From positions 434,001-498,000 of the forward strand of contig NZ_LAPZ01000001.1 of NCBI RefSeq assembly GCF_002120225.1: 64,000 nt of DNA. Reading direction: 5' to 3'. Below, one piece after another: positions 49,459-58,267 of the stretch (position 1 is its first letter; each line of letters begins with the position of its first letter). The DNA is from Tenacibaculum holothuriorum (GTDB lineage: Bacteria > Bacteroidota > Bacteroidia > Flavobacteriales > Flavobacteriaceae). Position numbers and translations under genes: made by a program. Under the pieces are notes generated by a model, which made no database searches, had not been told where the DNA came from, and saw nothing but the letters and a program-made list of their open reading frames with translations.

Positions 49459-50066
49459 ATAGCTGTTATTGTTCTAAAAGTTAAGTTTATTCTAGGTCTG
49501 TGTACTTTTTTAGTAGGTGGTAATCGATGTAACCAATGTGTTTGTGTTTCATCTTTCATAACCAATAAAGAACCATGCTGTAAGATTAATGAAACAACTT
49601 CTTTGGTTTCTTTATGTTTAAATGCAAACTTTCTTTCAGCACCAAAAGTTAATGAAGCAATTGCTCCGTTTTTCTTCAAATCCTTTTCCCCATCACTATG
49701 CCACGCCATACCCTCAGAACCATCATGGTACAAATTTAACAAGCAAGAGTTATAGGTTTCTTTTGTTTCCTTTTCTACCAATTCTTTTAAAGTCAATAAC
49801 TCCTTAGTAAAAGGTAAGGCTACTTTTGTGGTGTTTGAATACGAATACTCAAAAGGTAGTTCGGCATACCAAGCTACTTTTCGTTTAGTAATCATTAATT
49901 TACCAAAAATGATAGCCTCGTCATTTCTCCATTCTATTGATGATAATAGATGCTCATAGTAAAAATCAGATTGTTCTTTTGATAATACAATTCCATAATA
50001 ATTTACTGTTCCTTCTTTTGGAAGCAAATTTTTAGGTATATCATCAAATTGTGAGAATAAATCCAT
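49455..50066 (-). CDS. AlkB-like 2-oxoglutarate/Fe(II) dioxygenase
   Basis: A 203-residue enzyme of the AlkB family that repairs alkylated DNA or RNA bases by oxidative demethylation. The double-stranded beta-helix carries the iron ligands His123 and Asp125 (AWHSDGE) and His180 (WLHRLPP), and RPRINLTFR (190-198) supplies the 2-oxoglutarate-binding Arg. The LYHDGSEGMAWHSDGEKDL region in part and the N-terminal size resemble the ALKBH2/3-like bacterial group. It is the third gene after the M1 peptidase and secreted hydrolase genes, 11 bp behind the latter, although no functional link is evident. Confidence 0.93.
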   Translation of the reverse strand: MDLFSQFDDIPKNLLPKEGTVNYYGIVLSKEQSDFYYEHLLSSIEWRNDEAIIFGKLMITKRKVAWYAELPFEYSYSNTTKVALPFTKELLTLKELVEKETKETYNSCLLNLYHDGSEGMAWHSDGEKDLKKNGAIASLTFGAERKFAFKHKETKEVVSLILQHGSLLVMKDETQTHWLHRLPPTKKVHRPRINLTFRTITAI

Positions 50067-50077
50067 TTAGTAAAAGC

Positions 50078-51052
50078 TTATTCTATTTGTTTTTGAATCC
50101 AATTTAGCAGTTCAGTTTTATTCATTCTTCCCCAAGTTGTTTGTACACTTTTTTCTTTTGTTGAATTTTCCTCAGGCTGTAAAACAATTAGCGATGTATT
50201 TTTATTCCCTGCAAGCTCCAATTCTGCTAAAAAACCAACCATGTCTGTTGAATTATTCTCGTACAAAGTCTGAAGTTTTTTTGTAAGCCTGTACTTTATA
50301 GCAGGCTCAATATATGCTCTAATAGCGTAGTTTTTAAAAAGTTTAATATTTCTGTTTTTTTCATCAAAATAACTATATGATGAAAAGTCATGGTAATTCT
50401 CAGAAGCTGTTTTTGGTATACCTTTCAAGTATGTTTCTAACATGTAGTTTATAAACTTTGGTTCCCATAAGTGATTTCGCTTGATTCGAATTTCACGTTC
50501 ATGTTGATGCCACTTTCTTGTCCAATCTAAGGTGAAATTGCAAATAACAAGACCTTTTATATTAAGCTGAAAATTTTGATTATTTTCCTTCATAAACTTA
50601 ATATACCTCATTGCTCTATGACCTATTAAACTTGCTCCTAAAAAGAATACATTTTTATTAGGTAATTTGTATTTAGTAAAGACTTCTTTAATTAAGTCAT
50701 GAGTAGAACGCATAGAAGCTTTGGTAAAGTAAAAGTCAAAGGGAATTTCTGTTGAGACTGACAACACTGCAAAACCTTTATAAGACGCTAACTTATAAAG
50801 TTCTTTTGAATTTTTATTCTTTTTATCAAATCCAGAGTCCTCTAAAAAAATAAGAGTGCTATTGATAGATTTATTTTCTGGCAACATCAATGTATAACCA
50901 CTTTGAATGAACGGTAAAAAATCACTGTCTTTTATACCTATTCTTAAACTATCATTTTTTAATGGTTTATAATCTTCAATTACTTTCTGTGAAAAGGTCT
51001 TACTACTGAAAATAATTAAAGCTAATAAGAAGAATAGTTTTAAGTTTTTCAT
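50078..51052 (-). CDS. Secreted alpha/beta-hydrolase-like protein
   Basis: A 324-residue protein with a signal peptide (to about 21, SKTFSQ). The core shows an alpha/beta-hydrolase layout: a beta-strand block YTLMLPENKSINSTLIFLED, the nucleophile elbow FFLGASLIGHRAM (G-A-S-L-I-G, the Ser being the likely nucleophile), and GLVICNFTLDWTRKWHQHER. The acidic and His members of the triad are not obvious. I cannot name a substrate. It lies between the M1 aminopeptidase gene (33 bp) and the AlkB-like gene on the same strand. Confidence 0.72.
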   Translation of the reverse strand: MKNLKLFFLLALIIFSSKTFSQKVIEDYKPLKNDSLRIGIKDSDFLPFIQSGYTLMLPENKSINSTLIFLEDSGFDKKNKNSKELYKLASYKGFAVLSVSTEIPFDFYFTKASMRSTHDLIKEVFTKYKLPNKNVFFLGASLIGHRAMRYIKFMKENNQNFQLNIKGLVICNFTLDWTRKWHQHEREIRIKRNHLWEPKFINYMLETYLKGIPKTASENYHDFSSYSYFDEKNRNIKLFKNYAIRAYIEPAIKYRLTKKLQTLYENNSTDMVGFLAELELAGNKNTSLIVLQPEENSTKEKSVQTTWGRMNKTELLNWIQKQIE

Positions 51053-51085
51053 CCTAATAGTTTATACTTTTATGACATGCAAGAG

Positions 51086-53530
51086 CTATTCTAACAATCT
51101 AGCCATAGCAGTTTTAATAACTTCAATATTCTTATTCTTATTTATAGGATTTGCTTTCTTTTGCATTTGTACCATCTGCCTCATTAAATTAACTCCTACT
51201 TTATCAAAATTATATTGTTTATACTGAATTCCTTTAGCTACAATATCATCTGATAAGTTCTTAATAGCTTCTGTATTATTACTTTTTGAAATTTTATCAA
51301 AAGCCTTTTTATACAGACTCTGTATTTTTTTATTCTGACTTAAAAACATTCCAGACATTACATTTCCGCCAATAAACGTTAATTCAGAATCATCATTCTC
51401 TTCTAAATAAATTCGAGTTAATGGTGTAGCAATAATCTTTTTAACTTCTAACGGCAATGTTTTCGATTTTTTAATCGCTAAGTCTTTATCTACATAATAC
51501 ATTCCTACTAAAGACTTTCCTAAAACCGAATACGATTTACTTTGTAAACCTTTATCAAAAACTGGTTTTAATTCAGGATCAGTTAACTTCCCTAAGGTTT
51601 CAATTGCTGCAGCTTGAACCAACGTTTTAGGATCGTTCATAGCAATTTGTTTTATCTTATCAATAACTCTCTTTTTAGAATATTTATTGATTAAGTTAAT
51701 ATTCTCTAAGGCTAAAATTCTGATTTTATAAAAAGGATCACTCATTGCATTGGCAATAGCATTAAACGCTTTTTTATCATCTTGATTCTTGGCAACTTCT
51801 AATAACGCTTCTCTTTGATGCTGATAGTTCTTAGCATATTTTAATTGATTAATATAATCGCTCAATACCTTATTCTCATGTACATCACATAATAAAACTC
51901 CATCAGCATTAACTTGAATTAAACTTGGTTGTTTTACATACGGAAAGGTAAACGAAGCATCTTTTCCGTTTACAAAAACATTATGTCTTGTAGCTTTACT
52001 TCCTTCAAATATGTCTATTGCTAAAGGAAACTTAAATTCCTTAGCTTGTGTCTGGATAATATTGACTGTTACTGTTTTTCTTAGGGTATTGTAATCGTAA
52101 GAAATATCTAACTTAGGATGTCCGCTACCAAAATACCATTGATTAAAAAACCAGTTTAAATCTTTACCTGTAACTTCTTCTAGTACTAAGCGTAATTGAT
52201 GTGCTTCTGCTGTTCCATACTTATGTTTTGTTAAGTATTGTTTTAATCCTTCAAAAAAAGCTTCATCACCTAAATAATTTCGTAACATATGTAAGATTGC
52301 TCCTCCTTTATTATAGCTAACCGCATCGAACATATCTTCTTTGTCTTGATAGTTAAAACGTACTAAGTGCTTGTCATAGTTTTGCCCGTTTTTATACGCT
52401 TGTGTATCTTCAAATAAATGAGCATCTGCTACATCTTTTCCATATTTATGTTCTAACCATAAATACTCACTGTAATTAGCAAAACTTTCGTTTACTGTTA
52501 AGTTACTCCAACTTTCGGTAGTTACTAAATCTCCAAACCAATGATGAAAGGCTTCATGGGCAATTGTGTTTTCTTGTACGTTTTCATCTATTAACTGCCC
52601 TGGCATTTGGTAGGCTTTTTCTCCATGAATAACGGCTGTAGTATTTTCCATAGCTCCACTTACATAATCTCTACCTACAATTTGAGCATACTTATTCCAT
52701 GGATATTCAATTCCTGTAATTTTTGAGAAAAACGCTAACATCTCTGGCGTATTTCCAAAAATATCTCTTGCATAAGGTGCATACTTCTTTTCTACATAAT
52801 ATTCTACAGGAATATTTTTATATGTGTCTTTTATTATTTCATACTCTCCTACTCCCATAAAGAATAAATACGGAGCATGTTTTTGAATAAAGTTCCAATA
52901 ATCAGTTCTTGTTCCGTTTGCATTATTGGTTTGTTTTTCTAGTTTTCCGTTAGATAAGGTAACATACTTTTTAGGTACAGTAATGTAAATTTCTTGCGAT
53001 GTTTTTTGATTTGGGGCATCAATTGTAGGAAACCAACAACTACTCGCTTCTGTTTCTCCTTGAGTCCAAATTTGAGTGGGTTTGTTTTTATCTAATCCCG
53101 TTGAATTAATAAAGTACAATCCTTTAGCAGATGTGATTGCAGCACTTCCTTTTTGCTTAACTTTTTCTGGTCGTGCAGTATATTTTATATAGATTGTAAA
53201 TTCTTCGTTTCTTTTATAAGCACGTGGTAAATTTATGATTAATTCATTTCCATCGTAATTATAATTTAAGGGTGAATTATTCATTAGTACTTTATGAATA
53301 ATCATTCCTTTTGCATCTAAAGTTAATTTATCAGTTTTATAAAAGTGTGGTTTTAGAGTTACCCATTCTTCACCATTTAACTGTTTTTCTTTAAAGTTAA
53401 AATCAACTTTAAGTTTGGTGTGAATTAAATCGTGAATTTTATCTCTCTCTGCTCTGTAAGTAGATGTTTGAGCAAATAATGCAACTGTAAAAAGAGTAAT
53501 AAAAAATGTAAGGGTTTTCTGAAACTTCAT
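51086..53530 (-). CDS. Secreted M1-family zinc aminopeptidase
   Basis: An 814-residue aminopeptidase with a signal peptide (to about 20, LFAQ). The N-terminal beta-saddle (about 30-240) precedes the catalytic domain, with the exopeptidase motif GAMEN (292-296), the zinc motif HEAFH (325-329) and the third ligand Glu348 (LTVNESF). The C-terminal region (about 560-810) looks like HEAT-type helical repeats (DPFYKIRILALENINLI; DPKTLVQAAAIETLGKL). It would remove N-terminal residues from peptides in the periplasm or at the cell surface. It begins an apparent three-gene transcript. Confidence 0.95.
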   Translation of the reverse strand: MKFQKTLTFFITLFTVALFAQTSTYRAERDKIHDLIHTKLKVDFNFKEKQLNGEEWVTLKPHFYKTDKLTLDAKGMIIHKVLMNNSPLNYNYDGNELIINLPRAYKRNEEFTIYIKYTARPEKVKQKGSAAITSAKGLYFINSTGLDKNKPTQIWTQGETEASSCWFPTIDAPNQKTSQEIYITVPKKYVTLSNGKLEKQTNNANGTRTDYWNFIQKHAPYLFFMGVGEYEIIKDTYKNIPVEYYVEKKYAPYARDIFGNTPEMLAFFSKITGIEYPWNKYAQIVGRDYVSGAMENTTAVIHGEKAYQMPGQLIDENVQENTIAHEAFHHWFGDLVTTESWSNLTVNESFANYSEYLWLEHKYGKDVADAHLFEDTQAYKNGQNYDKHLVRFNYQDKEDMFDAVSYNKGGAILHMLRNYLGDEAFFEGLKQYLTKHKYGTAEAHQLRLVLEEVTGKDLNWFFNQWYFGSGHPKLDISYDYNTLRKTVTVNIIQTQAKEFKFPLAIDIFEGSKATRHNVFVNGKDASFTFPYVKQPSLIQVNADGVLLCDVHENKVLSDYINQLKYAKNYQHQREALLEVAKNQDDKKAFNAIANAMSDPFYKIRILALENINLINKYSKKRVIDKIKQIAMNDPKTLVQAAAIETLGKLTDPELKPVFDKGLQSKSYSVLGKSLVGMYYVDKDLAIKKSKTLPLEVKKIIATPLTRIYLEENDDSELTFIGGNVMSGMFLSQNKKIQSLYKKAFDKISKSNNTEAIKNLSDDIVAKGIQYKQYNFDKVGVNLMRQMVQMQKKANPINKNKNIEVIKTAMARLLE

Positions 53531-53550
53531 AAAATCTTTTCTTAAAGCTT

Positions 53551-53558
53551 CAAAAATA
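53551..53558 (-). promoter_or_regulatory. -7 element of the M1 aminopeptidase gene
   Basis: On the minus strand TATTTTTG matches TAnnTTTG, 20 bp before the ATG. No TTG lies in the -33 window. Confidence 0.4.
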
Positions 53559-53591
53559 AGAAAATAAGTTCGCTGCCTTGTTAATAGCGAG

Positions 53592-53625
53592 TTAAAAAGA
53601 AAACCACCGCAATTTGCAGTGGTTT
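53592..53625 (-). terminator. Terminator of the sigma/DUF4252 operon
   Basis: AAACCACCGCAA and TTGCAGTGGTTT form a 12-bp stem with one imperfect pair, followed on the minus strand by a T-rich tail. It lies directly after the DUF4252 stop at 53631. Confidence 0.8.
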
Positions 53626-53630
53626 GATTA

Positions 53631-54185
53631 TTATTTTATAGGACCTATCTTGTTGCCTATTATATCTTTAAACTGTTGTAGTTTTCCTTCATCATCATTT
53701 ACATTAACACTTCTCATCATTTTCATTAATGCATTCGGGTTCATATTTTCTCCTAATAATCTTCCTACTCCTACTCCAGCTCCTTTAATATTAACGAAAC
53801 CAACTATTTCGTTGATAGCTTCTAAATCTCCTGAATAATATAGAGTTGCTTTTCCTTTTTTATCATTGAACTTCATTAATGTTTTGTATTCAGAATCTTT
53901 TAAAATAGTTTTTATCTTTTGCTCTTCTGCTTTAACTTCTTCTTTGGTTGATTTATTCTCTGGCAAAAAGGCAATATTCACTTTACGAATACTTTCGAAT
54001 GCTTTTTTATCTTCTTCTGAAGCATTCTCTTTCATTGAGATTGGTAAAATACTAGCAGAAAAATCTACAGTCACAAACTTAGAATCGTTCTGACTGTCTA
54101 CTATATATTTTTGTAATGATGGTTTGTTACACGAAATAAGTGTTAACATAACCATTGATATGGTAAAAATTATAAATCGTTTCAT
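53631..54185 (-). CDS. DUF4252 lipoprotein
   Basis: A 184-residue lipoprotein (lipobox VMLTLISC, Cys19). The mature part matches the DUF4252 family: TVDFSASILPISMKENASEE early and KTLMKFNDKKGKATLYYSGD with LEAINEIVGFVNIKGAG later. DUF4252 proteins are typically encoded in ECF sigma operons of Bacteroidota and have no established function. It is the last gene of the operon, separated from the second DUF4252 gene by a hairpin. Confidence 0.85.
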   Translation of the reverse strand: MKRFIIFTISMVMLTLISCNKPSLQKYIVDSQNDSKFVTVDFSASILPISMKENASEEDKKAFESIRKVNIAFLPENKSTKEEVKAEEQKIKTILKDSEYKTLMKFNDKKGKATLYYSGDLEAINEIVGFVNIKGAGVGVGRLLGENMNPNALMKMMRSVNVNDDEGKLQQFKDIIGNKIGPIK

Positions 54186-54208
54186 TTGTAATTGAATTTT
54201 AATTGAAT

Positions 54209-54235
54209 TAAGCGAGGAGAAATTCCTCGCTTAAT
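54209..54235 (-). other. Hairpin between the two DUF4252 genes
   Basis: TTAAGCGAGGA (54209-54219) pairs perfectly with TCCTCGCTTAA (54225-54235). There is no T-run, so it is more likely to set mRNA stability or relative expression than to end transcription. Confidence 0.5.
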
Positions 54236-54242
54236 ATATTGT

Positions 54243-54749
54243 TTACTTGTCGCTATCTTTTTTATCAGAATACTTATGAGCAATCTTAGATAGTTTGTTA
54301 ACATCAATATTACCTGTTAATGTAATTACTGTGGCTTTAGATTTGTTATTCTTCTCCTTATTCTTTACATACATTAACACCTCACTTACTAAGTCTTTAT
54401 TCTTTGTAGATTTTACATAGATCTTAACTTTAGAGTCTTTTTCTTTAACTCTCATTAATTGAGTTAAATTAGATCTCTTGATAGCAGAATTAACCATACC
54501 ATCCATTTTAGAAGCGACTCCTTCATCTTCTGTAGAAAATACTTTTAACTCGTTTAATCCTTTAATTACGTTAAACACTTCCATATCATCAGACTTTGCA
54601 TCTGGAAACTTTTGTAATAATTCAAAAGCGTCTTTAGTTACTACCACTGCCGATACTTCATCTAAGTCTTCTAAAGAATCGAACATTGATTGTGAAAATG
54701 CTACGTTAGATATGAATAAAAATGCGAATAGATATATTACTTTTTTCAT
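54243..54749 (-). CDS. DUF4252 secreted protein
   Basis: A 168-residue DUF4252 protein with a signal peptide (to about 19, NVAFSQ) and no lipobox. Family-typical segments are SAVVVTKDAFELLQKFPD, LNELKVFSTEDEGVASKMDG and SKATVITLTGNIDVNKLSKI. It and the following DUF4252 lipoprotein are distant homologues. It lies 50 bp after the putative anti-sigma gene, as in other Bacteroidota ECF operons of this type. Confidence 0.87.
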   Translation of the reverse strand: MKKVIYLFAFLFISNVAFSQSMFDSLEDLDEVSAVVVTKDAFELLQKFPDAKSDDMEVFNVIKGLNELKVFSTEDEGVASKMDGMVNSAIKRSNLTQLMRVKEKDSKVKIYVKSTKNKDLVSEVLMYVKNKEKNNKSKATVITLTGNIDVNKLSKIAHKYSDKKDSDK

Positions 54750-54798
54750 GATTTTACTATTTAAATTCTTGGTTTTGTTTTATTAGTTTACTTTGGTT

Positions 54799-55269
54799 TT
54801 AATTTATTTTATTTAACACCTTATTTACTGTATTTTCGTAAGTGTACAATTGTGCTACGGCATTGTTCCCTTTGTTTAAATTATTAGACACGCTGTAAAG
54901 TGCTTCGTTTCCTCTATTTAAATTAGAGGATACCATTTGTAAAGCTTCCTTTATTTGTGCAAATTGTTGTCTTTGAACATGCTCATCGTACTTTTGTTTT
55001 CCTATAAAAACACTAAATAATAAGACTACTGATGCTGCTACCGATGCCCATTTCCAGCTCTTTCTATTTTTCTCAGGTTTTAACTGAATGGTTTTGGTAA
55101 ACGTTTCGTCTTTGCTTTGTTTAAAATAACTAAACATTACACTATAGTCTTGCAAATGCGATGCCACATTGTTAGACGTAAAATAGTCTTGTAATATTTG
55201 CTCTTCTTGTAAAGAAGTTTCTGCGTTTAGATATTTCTCTAATAACTTTTCTATGTTAGCTAACTCCAT
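54799..55269 (-). CDS. Putative anti-sigma factor, single-pass membrane protein
   Basis: A 156-residue protein with a cytoplasmic-type N-terminus (about 1-72), one membrane helix (WKWASVAASVVLLFSVFIG, about 74-92) and a short outer part with repeats (SSNLNRGNEALYSVSNNLNK). It overlaps the ECF sigma gene by 14 bp, the usual position of a cognate anti-sigma factor. The N-terminal domain lacks an obvious ZAS zinc motif. Function is inferred from position and topology only. Confidence 0.7.
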   Translation of the reverse strand: MELANIEKLLEKYLNAETSLQEEQILQDYFTSNNVASHLQDYSVMFSYFKQSKDETFTKTIQLKPEKNRKSWKWASVAASVVLLFSVFIGKQKYDEHVQRQQFAQIKEALQMVSSNLNRGNEALYSVSNNLNKGNNAVAQLYTYENTVNKVLNKIN

Positions 55270-55765
55270 AGTTATGTTGTTTTATGAGTTCTTGTCTTAT
55301 TGTTTTTCTTGCTCTTGATAAAGCTACTCTTACTGCAGTTGGTTTCATATCAACCATTTTACAGATTTCGTCAAAATCATATTGTTCAATATCTCTTAAT
55401 TGAATAATTATTTTTTGTTGTTCTGGTAACTTTTCAATGAGCTTATGTACTTGGTTTACTGTATCGTTATTTTCTACTTTCTTATCTAAAGACGTTTCTT
55501 TTTCTTTATAATTACTATGAACCAACGTTAAATTACTTGCTTGTTTAGATTTTAACCTATCAAAACAATAATTCTTAGTCATTGTCATAGCAAAAGCTTC
55601 AACATTCTTATAATTAGAAAGCTTCTCTTTATTTCTCCACAACTTAAAGTAAAGTTCTTGTGTAGCGTCTTCAGCTTCTTCGGTAGAAACTAACAACCTT
55701 TTTGCTAAACGAAAAACTTTGTCTTTAAAAGGTAATACAGCTTTTAAAAAGTCTGATTGGTTCAT
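55256..55765 (-). CDS. ECF RNA polymerase sigma-70 factor
   Basis: A 169-residue ECF sigma factor. Region 2 is RLAKRLLVSTEEAEDATQELYFKLW (in part, about 19-43) with the following KNVEAFAMTMTKNYCFDRL. Region 4 is LIEKLPEQQKIIIQLRDIEQYDF followed by the helix-turn-helix EICKMVDMKPTAVRVALSRARKTI. It heads a four-gene operon with a putative anti-sigma and two DUF4252 genes, and probably directs its own transcription in response to an envelope signal. The signal is unknown. Confidence 0.94.
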   Translation of the reverse strand: MNQSDFLKAVLPFKDKVFRLAKRLLVSTEEAEDATQELYFKLWRNKEKLSNYKNVEAFAMTMTKNYCFDRLKSKQASNLTLVHSNYKEKETSLDKKVENNDTVNQVHKLIEKLPEQQKIIIQLRDIEQYDFDEICKMVDMKPTAVRVALSRARKTIRQELIKQHNYGVS

Positions 55766-55927
55766 TGGTTTAATTAATTGATGTAAATTTTACTTAAAAA
55801 CTTCGTCTTAATTAGTGGTTTACATCTCTACGACGACCCTAAATTATTTTTGTTACATCAAAAATGAAAAAAATAATATTATTAATTAAATTGCGTTGTA
55901 TTTAAATAGTATAAAAATCACTCCTTT

Positions 55928-57346
55928 ATGAGAATATTTAATAAATCCATTGTTTTAATTTTTAGTTTATTAATCCTATCATGTAGTAAAGAAGATTTTC
56001 CTCCTCAAGGAATTCAAGTACAAGATTTTATTTGGAAAGGATTAAATGCTTATTACTTATGGCAAGGTGATGTACCAGATTTATCTGACCGTCGTTTTTC
56101 AAGCGATCAACAATTATATTCTTATTTAGAAGGATTCCCAAATCCTGCTCATTTTTTTGATGCTCATTTATATCAAAAAGGTCAAGTAGATAAATTCTCT
56201 TGGATTGTAGATGATTATATAGCTTTAGAAAAATCGTTTCAAGGTATTCGTAAAACTAGTGGAATTAGAGCAACTTCGGTAAATTATCAAGACGGTACAA
56301 ATAGAATTTTTATTTATGTTCGTTATGTAGCAAAAGGATCTGATGCTGAAGCAAAAGGAATTCAAAGAGGAATGATTTTTAGTGAAGCTAACGGACAACA
56401 GTTAACCAATGCAAATGTAAATCAGCTATTAGGTAATGACTCTTTTTCATTAACCTTAGCAAATTATAATGGTGGAAATCCAGCAAGTACTGCTACTGTT
56501 TTTAACTTAACCAAAACTGAATTAGAAGAAAATCCAGTAAAGATTGCTTCGGTTATTAATGAAGGAAGTAAGAAAATAGGATATTTAATGTACAATCAAT
56601 TCTCTACTCCTTTCGATGATGAATTAAATGCTGAATTCGCTAAATTTAAAAGCGAAAACATTGATGATTTAATTATTGATTTACGTTACAACGGTGGAGG
56701 TTCTGTAAGATCAGCAATATATTTAGCGAGTATGATTACTGGTCAGTTTAATGGCGAATTATTTTCAAAACAAGTATGGAACGATAAAGTACAATCTAGT
56801 AGAGATGTTAGCTCTTTTATAAACAACTTTACCAATCAAATAGACAACGGTGTTGTTACTCAAAACATTAATAGTTTAAATTTAAGTACTGTATATTTTA
56901 TTGTTTCTGATAGAACTGCTTCTGCTTCAGAATTAGTTATTAACGGATTAGCACCATACATAAGTGTAAAATTAGTTGGAGAAACTACTGTTGGGAAACA
57001 AGTTGGTTCTATTACCTTATACGACTCTGATGATTTTAGAAGAAACGGTCCTAATTTTAATACTTCTCATACTTGGGCAATGCAACCTATTGTGTTAGAA
57101 ATTCAAAATAAAAAAGGAGAAAATAAACCTGACGGATTTACTCCTGAAGTTCCTTTAGAAGAAGATCCAGGAAACTTAGGTGTACTAGGAGATGTAAATG
57201 AACCTTTGCTACAAAGAACAATTCAATACATAACAACGGGTTCTAGAGGTAGTTTACAGAAGACGAATTCTTTTGATATCAACTCTAAATGGAATACCGA
57301 AATGAGTTCGCCAGATTATAACAATATGTACGTTAACTTTAAATAA
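55928..57346 (+). CDS. S41-family (C-terminal-processing-like) peptidase lipoprotein
   Basis: A 472-residue lipoprotein (lipobox SLLILSC, Cys19). An N-terminal helical region (about 25-110) precedes a PDZ-like domain (YVAKGSDAEAKGIQRGMIFSE) and the S41 core, with IDDLIIDLRYNGGGSVRSAI and the catalytic block SDRTASASELVINGL (Ser in TASASE, 330-335) and GETTVGKQVGS, whose Lys357 is the likely general base. It cleaves proteins in the periplasm or at the outer membrane. It is separated from the ECF sigma gene by a divergent 162-bp gap and ends in a strong terminator. Confidence 0.93.
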   Translation: MRIFNKSIVLIFSLLILSCSKEDFPPQGIQVQDFIWKGLNAYYLWQGDVPDLSDRRFSSDQQLYSYLEGFPNPAHFFDAHLYQKGQVDKFSWIVDDYIALEKSFQGIRKTSGIRATSVNYQDGTNRIFIYVRYVAKGSDAEAKGIQRGMIFSEANGQQLTNANVNQLLGNDSFSLTLANYNGGNPASTATVFNLTKTELEENPVKIASVINEGSKKIGYLMYNQFSTPFDDELNAEFAKFKSENIDDLIIDLRYNGGGSVRSAIYLASMITGQFNGELFSKQVWNDKVQSSRDVSSFINNFTNQIDNGVVTQNINSLNLSTVYFIVSDRTASASELVINGLAPYISVKLVGETTVGKQVGSITLYDSDDFRRNGPNFNTSHTWAMQPIVLEIQNKKGENKPDGFTPEVPLEEDPGNLGVLGDVNEPLLQRTIQYITTGSRGSLQKTNSFDINSKWNTEMSSPDYNNMYVNFK

Positions 57347-57375
57347 AAAAATCCGCTTTAAAAAGCGGATTTTTT
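57347..57375. terminator. Bidirectional terminator between S41 protease and DUF72 genes
   Basis: AAAAATCCGCTTT (57347-57359) pairs with AAAGCGGATTTTT (57362-57374) and is flanked by A and T runs, so it ends both convergent genes. Confidence 0.9.
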
Positions 57376-57376
57376 G

Positions 57377-58267
57377 TTACAACAAACTCATTTGTTGATT
57401 AGTATCTTCATTTGGTATTTTTAAATTCAAATTAAACTCTTTGTTCAACTTTTTAATGAAATAAGCAGCTAATAAAGGAGATTCAATTTCTAAATTTTGA
57501 TGTACAAAAAAATGAACATTTGTTAAACCTAACTGTTTCCATTCTTTCAGCCTTTCAACCCAATCATCTAACCTTGAATAATCTGAAACATGATTCGCTC
57601 CAACATAACGAATAAATGCTTCATTATTAGTCAAACGCATATGTATCATGTCTCTTCTACCTGCCGTGTCTACTAATACATTAGTAATATTATTCGTCTC
57701 TAAAAGATGCGTATATTCATTAAATACACTTCTATCTTCAAACCAATCTGGGTGACGAACTTCAATTGCTAATGGAATTCCCTTTGGCCAACTCATTACA
57801 AAATTCTGTAACCTGTCAAAATTCTTTGGTCCAAAATTAGAATGTAATTGTAAAAAAATAGTTCCTAACTTATCTTCTAAATGAGCTGCATTATCTAAAT
57901 ATAAATTTACAGCGTCTTGAACCCCTTGCAAACGTTTCCAATGACTTATTTCTTGTCCTAACTTAGGAAAAAACTTAAATCCCATAGGGGTTTTATCTTT
58001 CCATTTTGAAAATTGTTCTGCTGGGAATTGTCTATAAAAAGTAGCATTTAACTCAATACAATTAAATTGTTTTGAATAATATACCAATTCATCTTTTGTT
58101 CCTCTTGGATAAAAACCTTTTAAATCTGCTCTATTCCACTTTGCACAGCCTACATAAACCGAGAAATCATCTTCTTCAACTTTTGATAAAACGCTACTTG
58201 TATCTTCATGGGTTTTTGGTAGTGTAAAATCTATTAACTCTGGCTGTGGTACTTTTCCAAACTTCAT
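57377..58267 (-). CDS. DUF72 (YecE-like) TIM-barrel protein
   Basis: A 296-residue DUF72 protein of unknown enzyme activity. The family signatures are YVGCAKWNRADLKGFYP, FNCIELNATFYRQFP, PKLGQEISHWKRL and the barrel-end AYFIKKLNKEF. Conserved residues such as the Glu of IELNATFY and the H-x-D/N region suggest a TIM-barrel hydrolase or lyase; no substrate is established. Its ATG overlaps the patatin-like stop codon as TAATG, so the two form one operon. Confidence 0.9.
   Translation of the reverse strand: MKFGKVPQPELIDFTLPKTHEDTSSVLSKVEEDDFSVYVGCAKWNRADLKGFYPRGTKDELVYYSKQFNCIELNATFYRQFPAEQFSKWKDKTPMGFKFFPKLGQEISHWKRLQGVQDAVNLYLDNAAHLEDKLGTIFLQLHSNFGPKNFDRLQNFVMSWPKGIPLAIEVRHPDWFEDRSVFNEYTHLLETNNITNVLVDTAGRRDMIHMRLTNNEAFIRYVGANHVSDYSRLDDWVERLKEWKQLGLTNVHFFVHQNLEIESPLLAAYFIKKLNKEFNLNLKIPNEDTNQQMSLL

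Noticed and set aside
55800..55870. ECF-type promoter (GTCGTCG on the minus strand) before the sigma gene
   Set aside because: A CGTC-like -10 is present, but no convincing -35 at the right spacing could be fixed, so no site is claimed.
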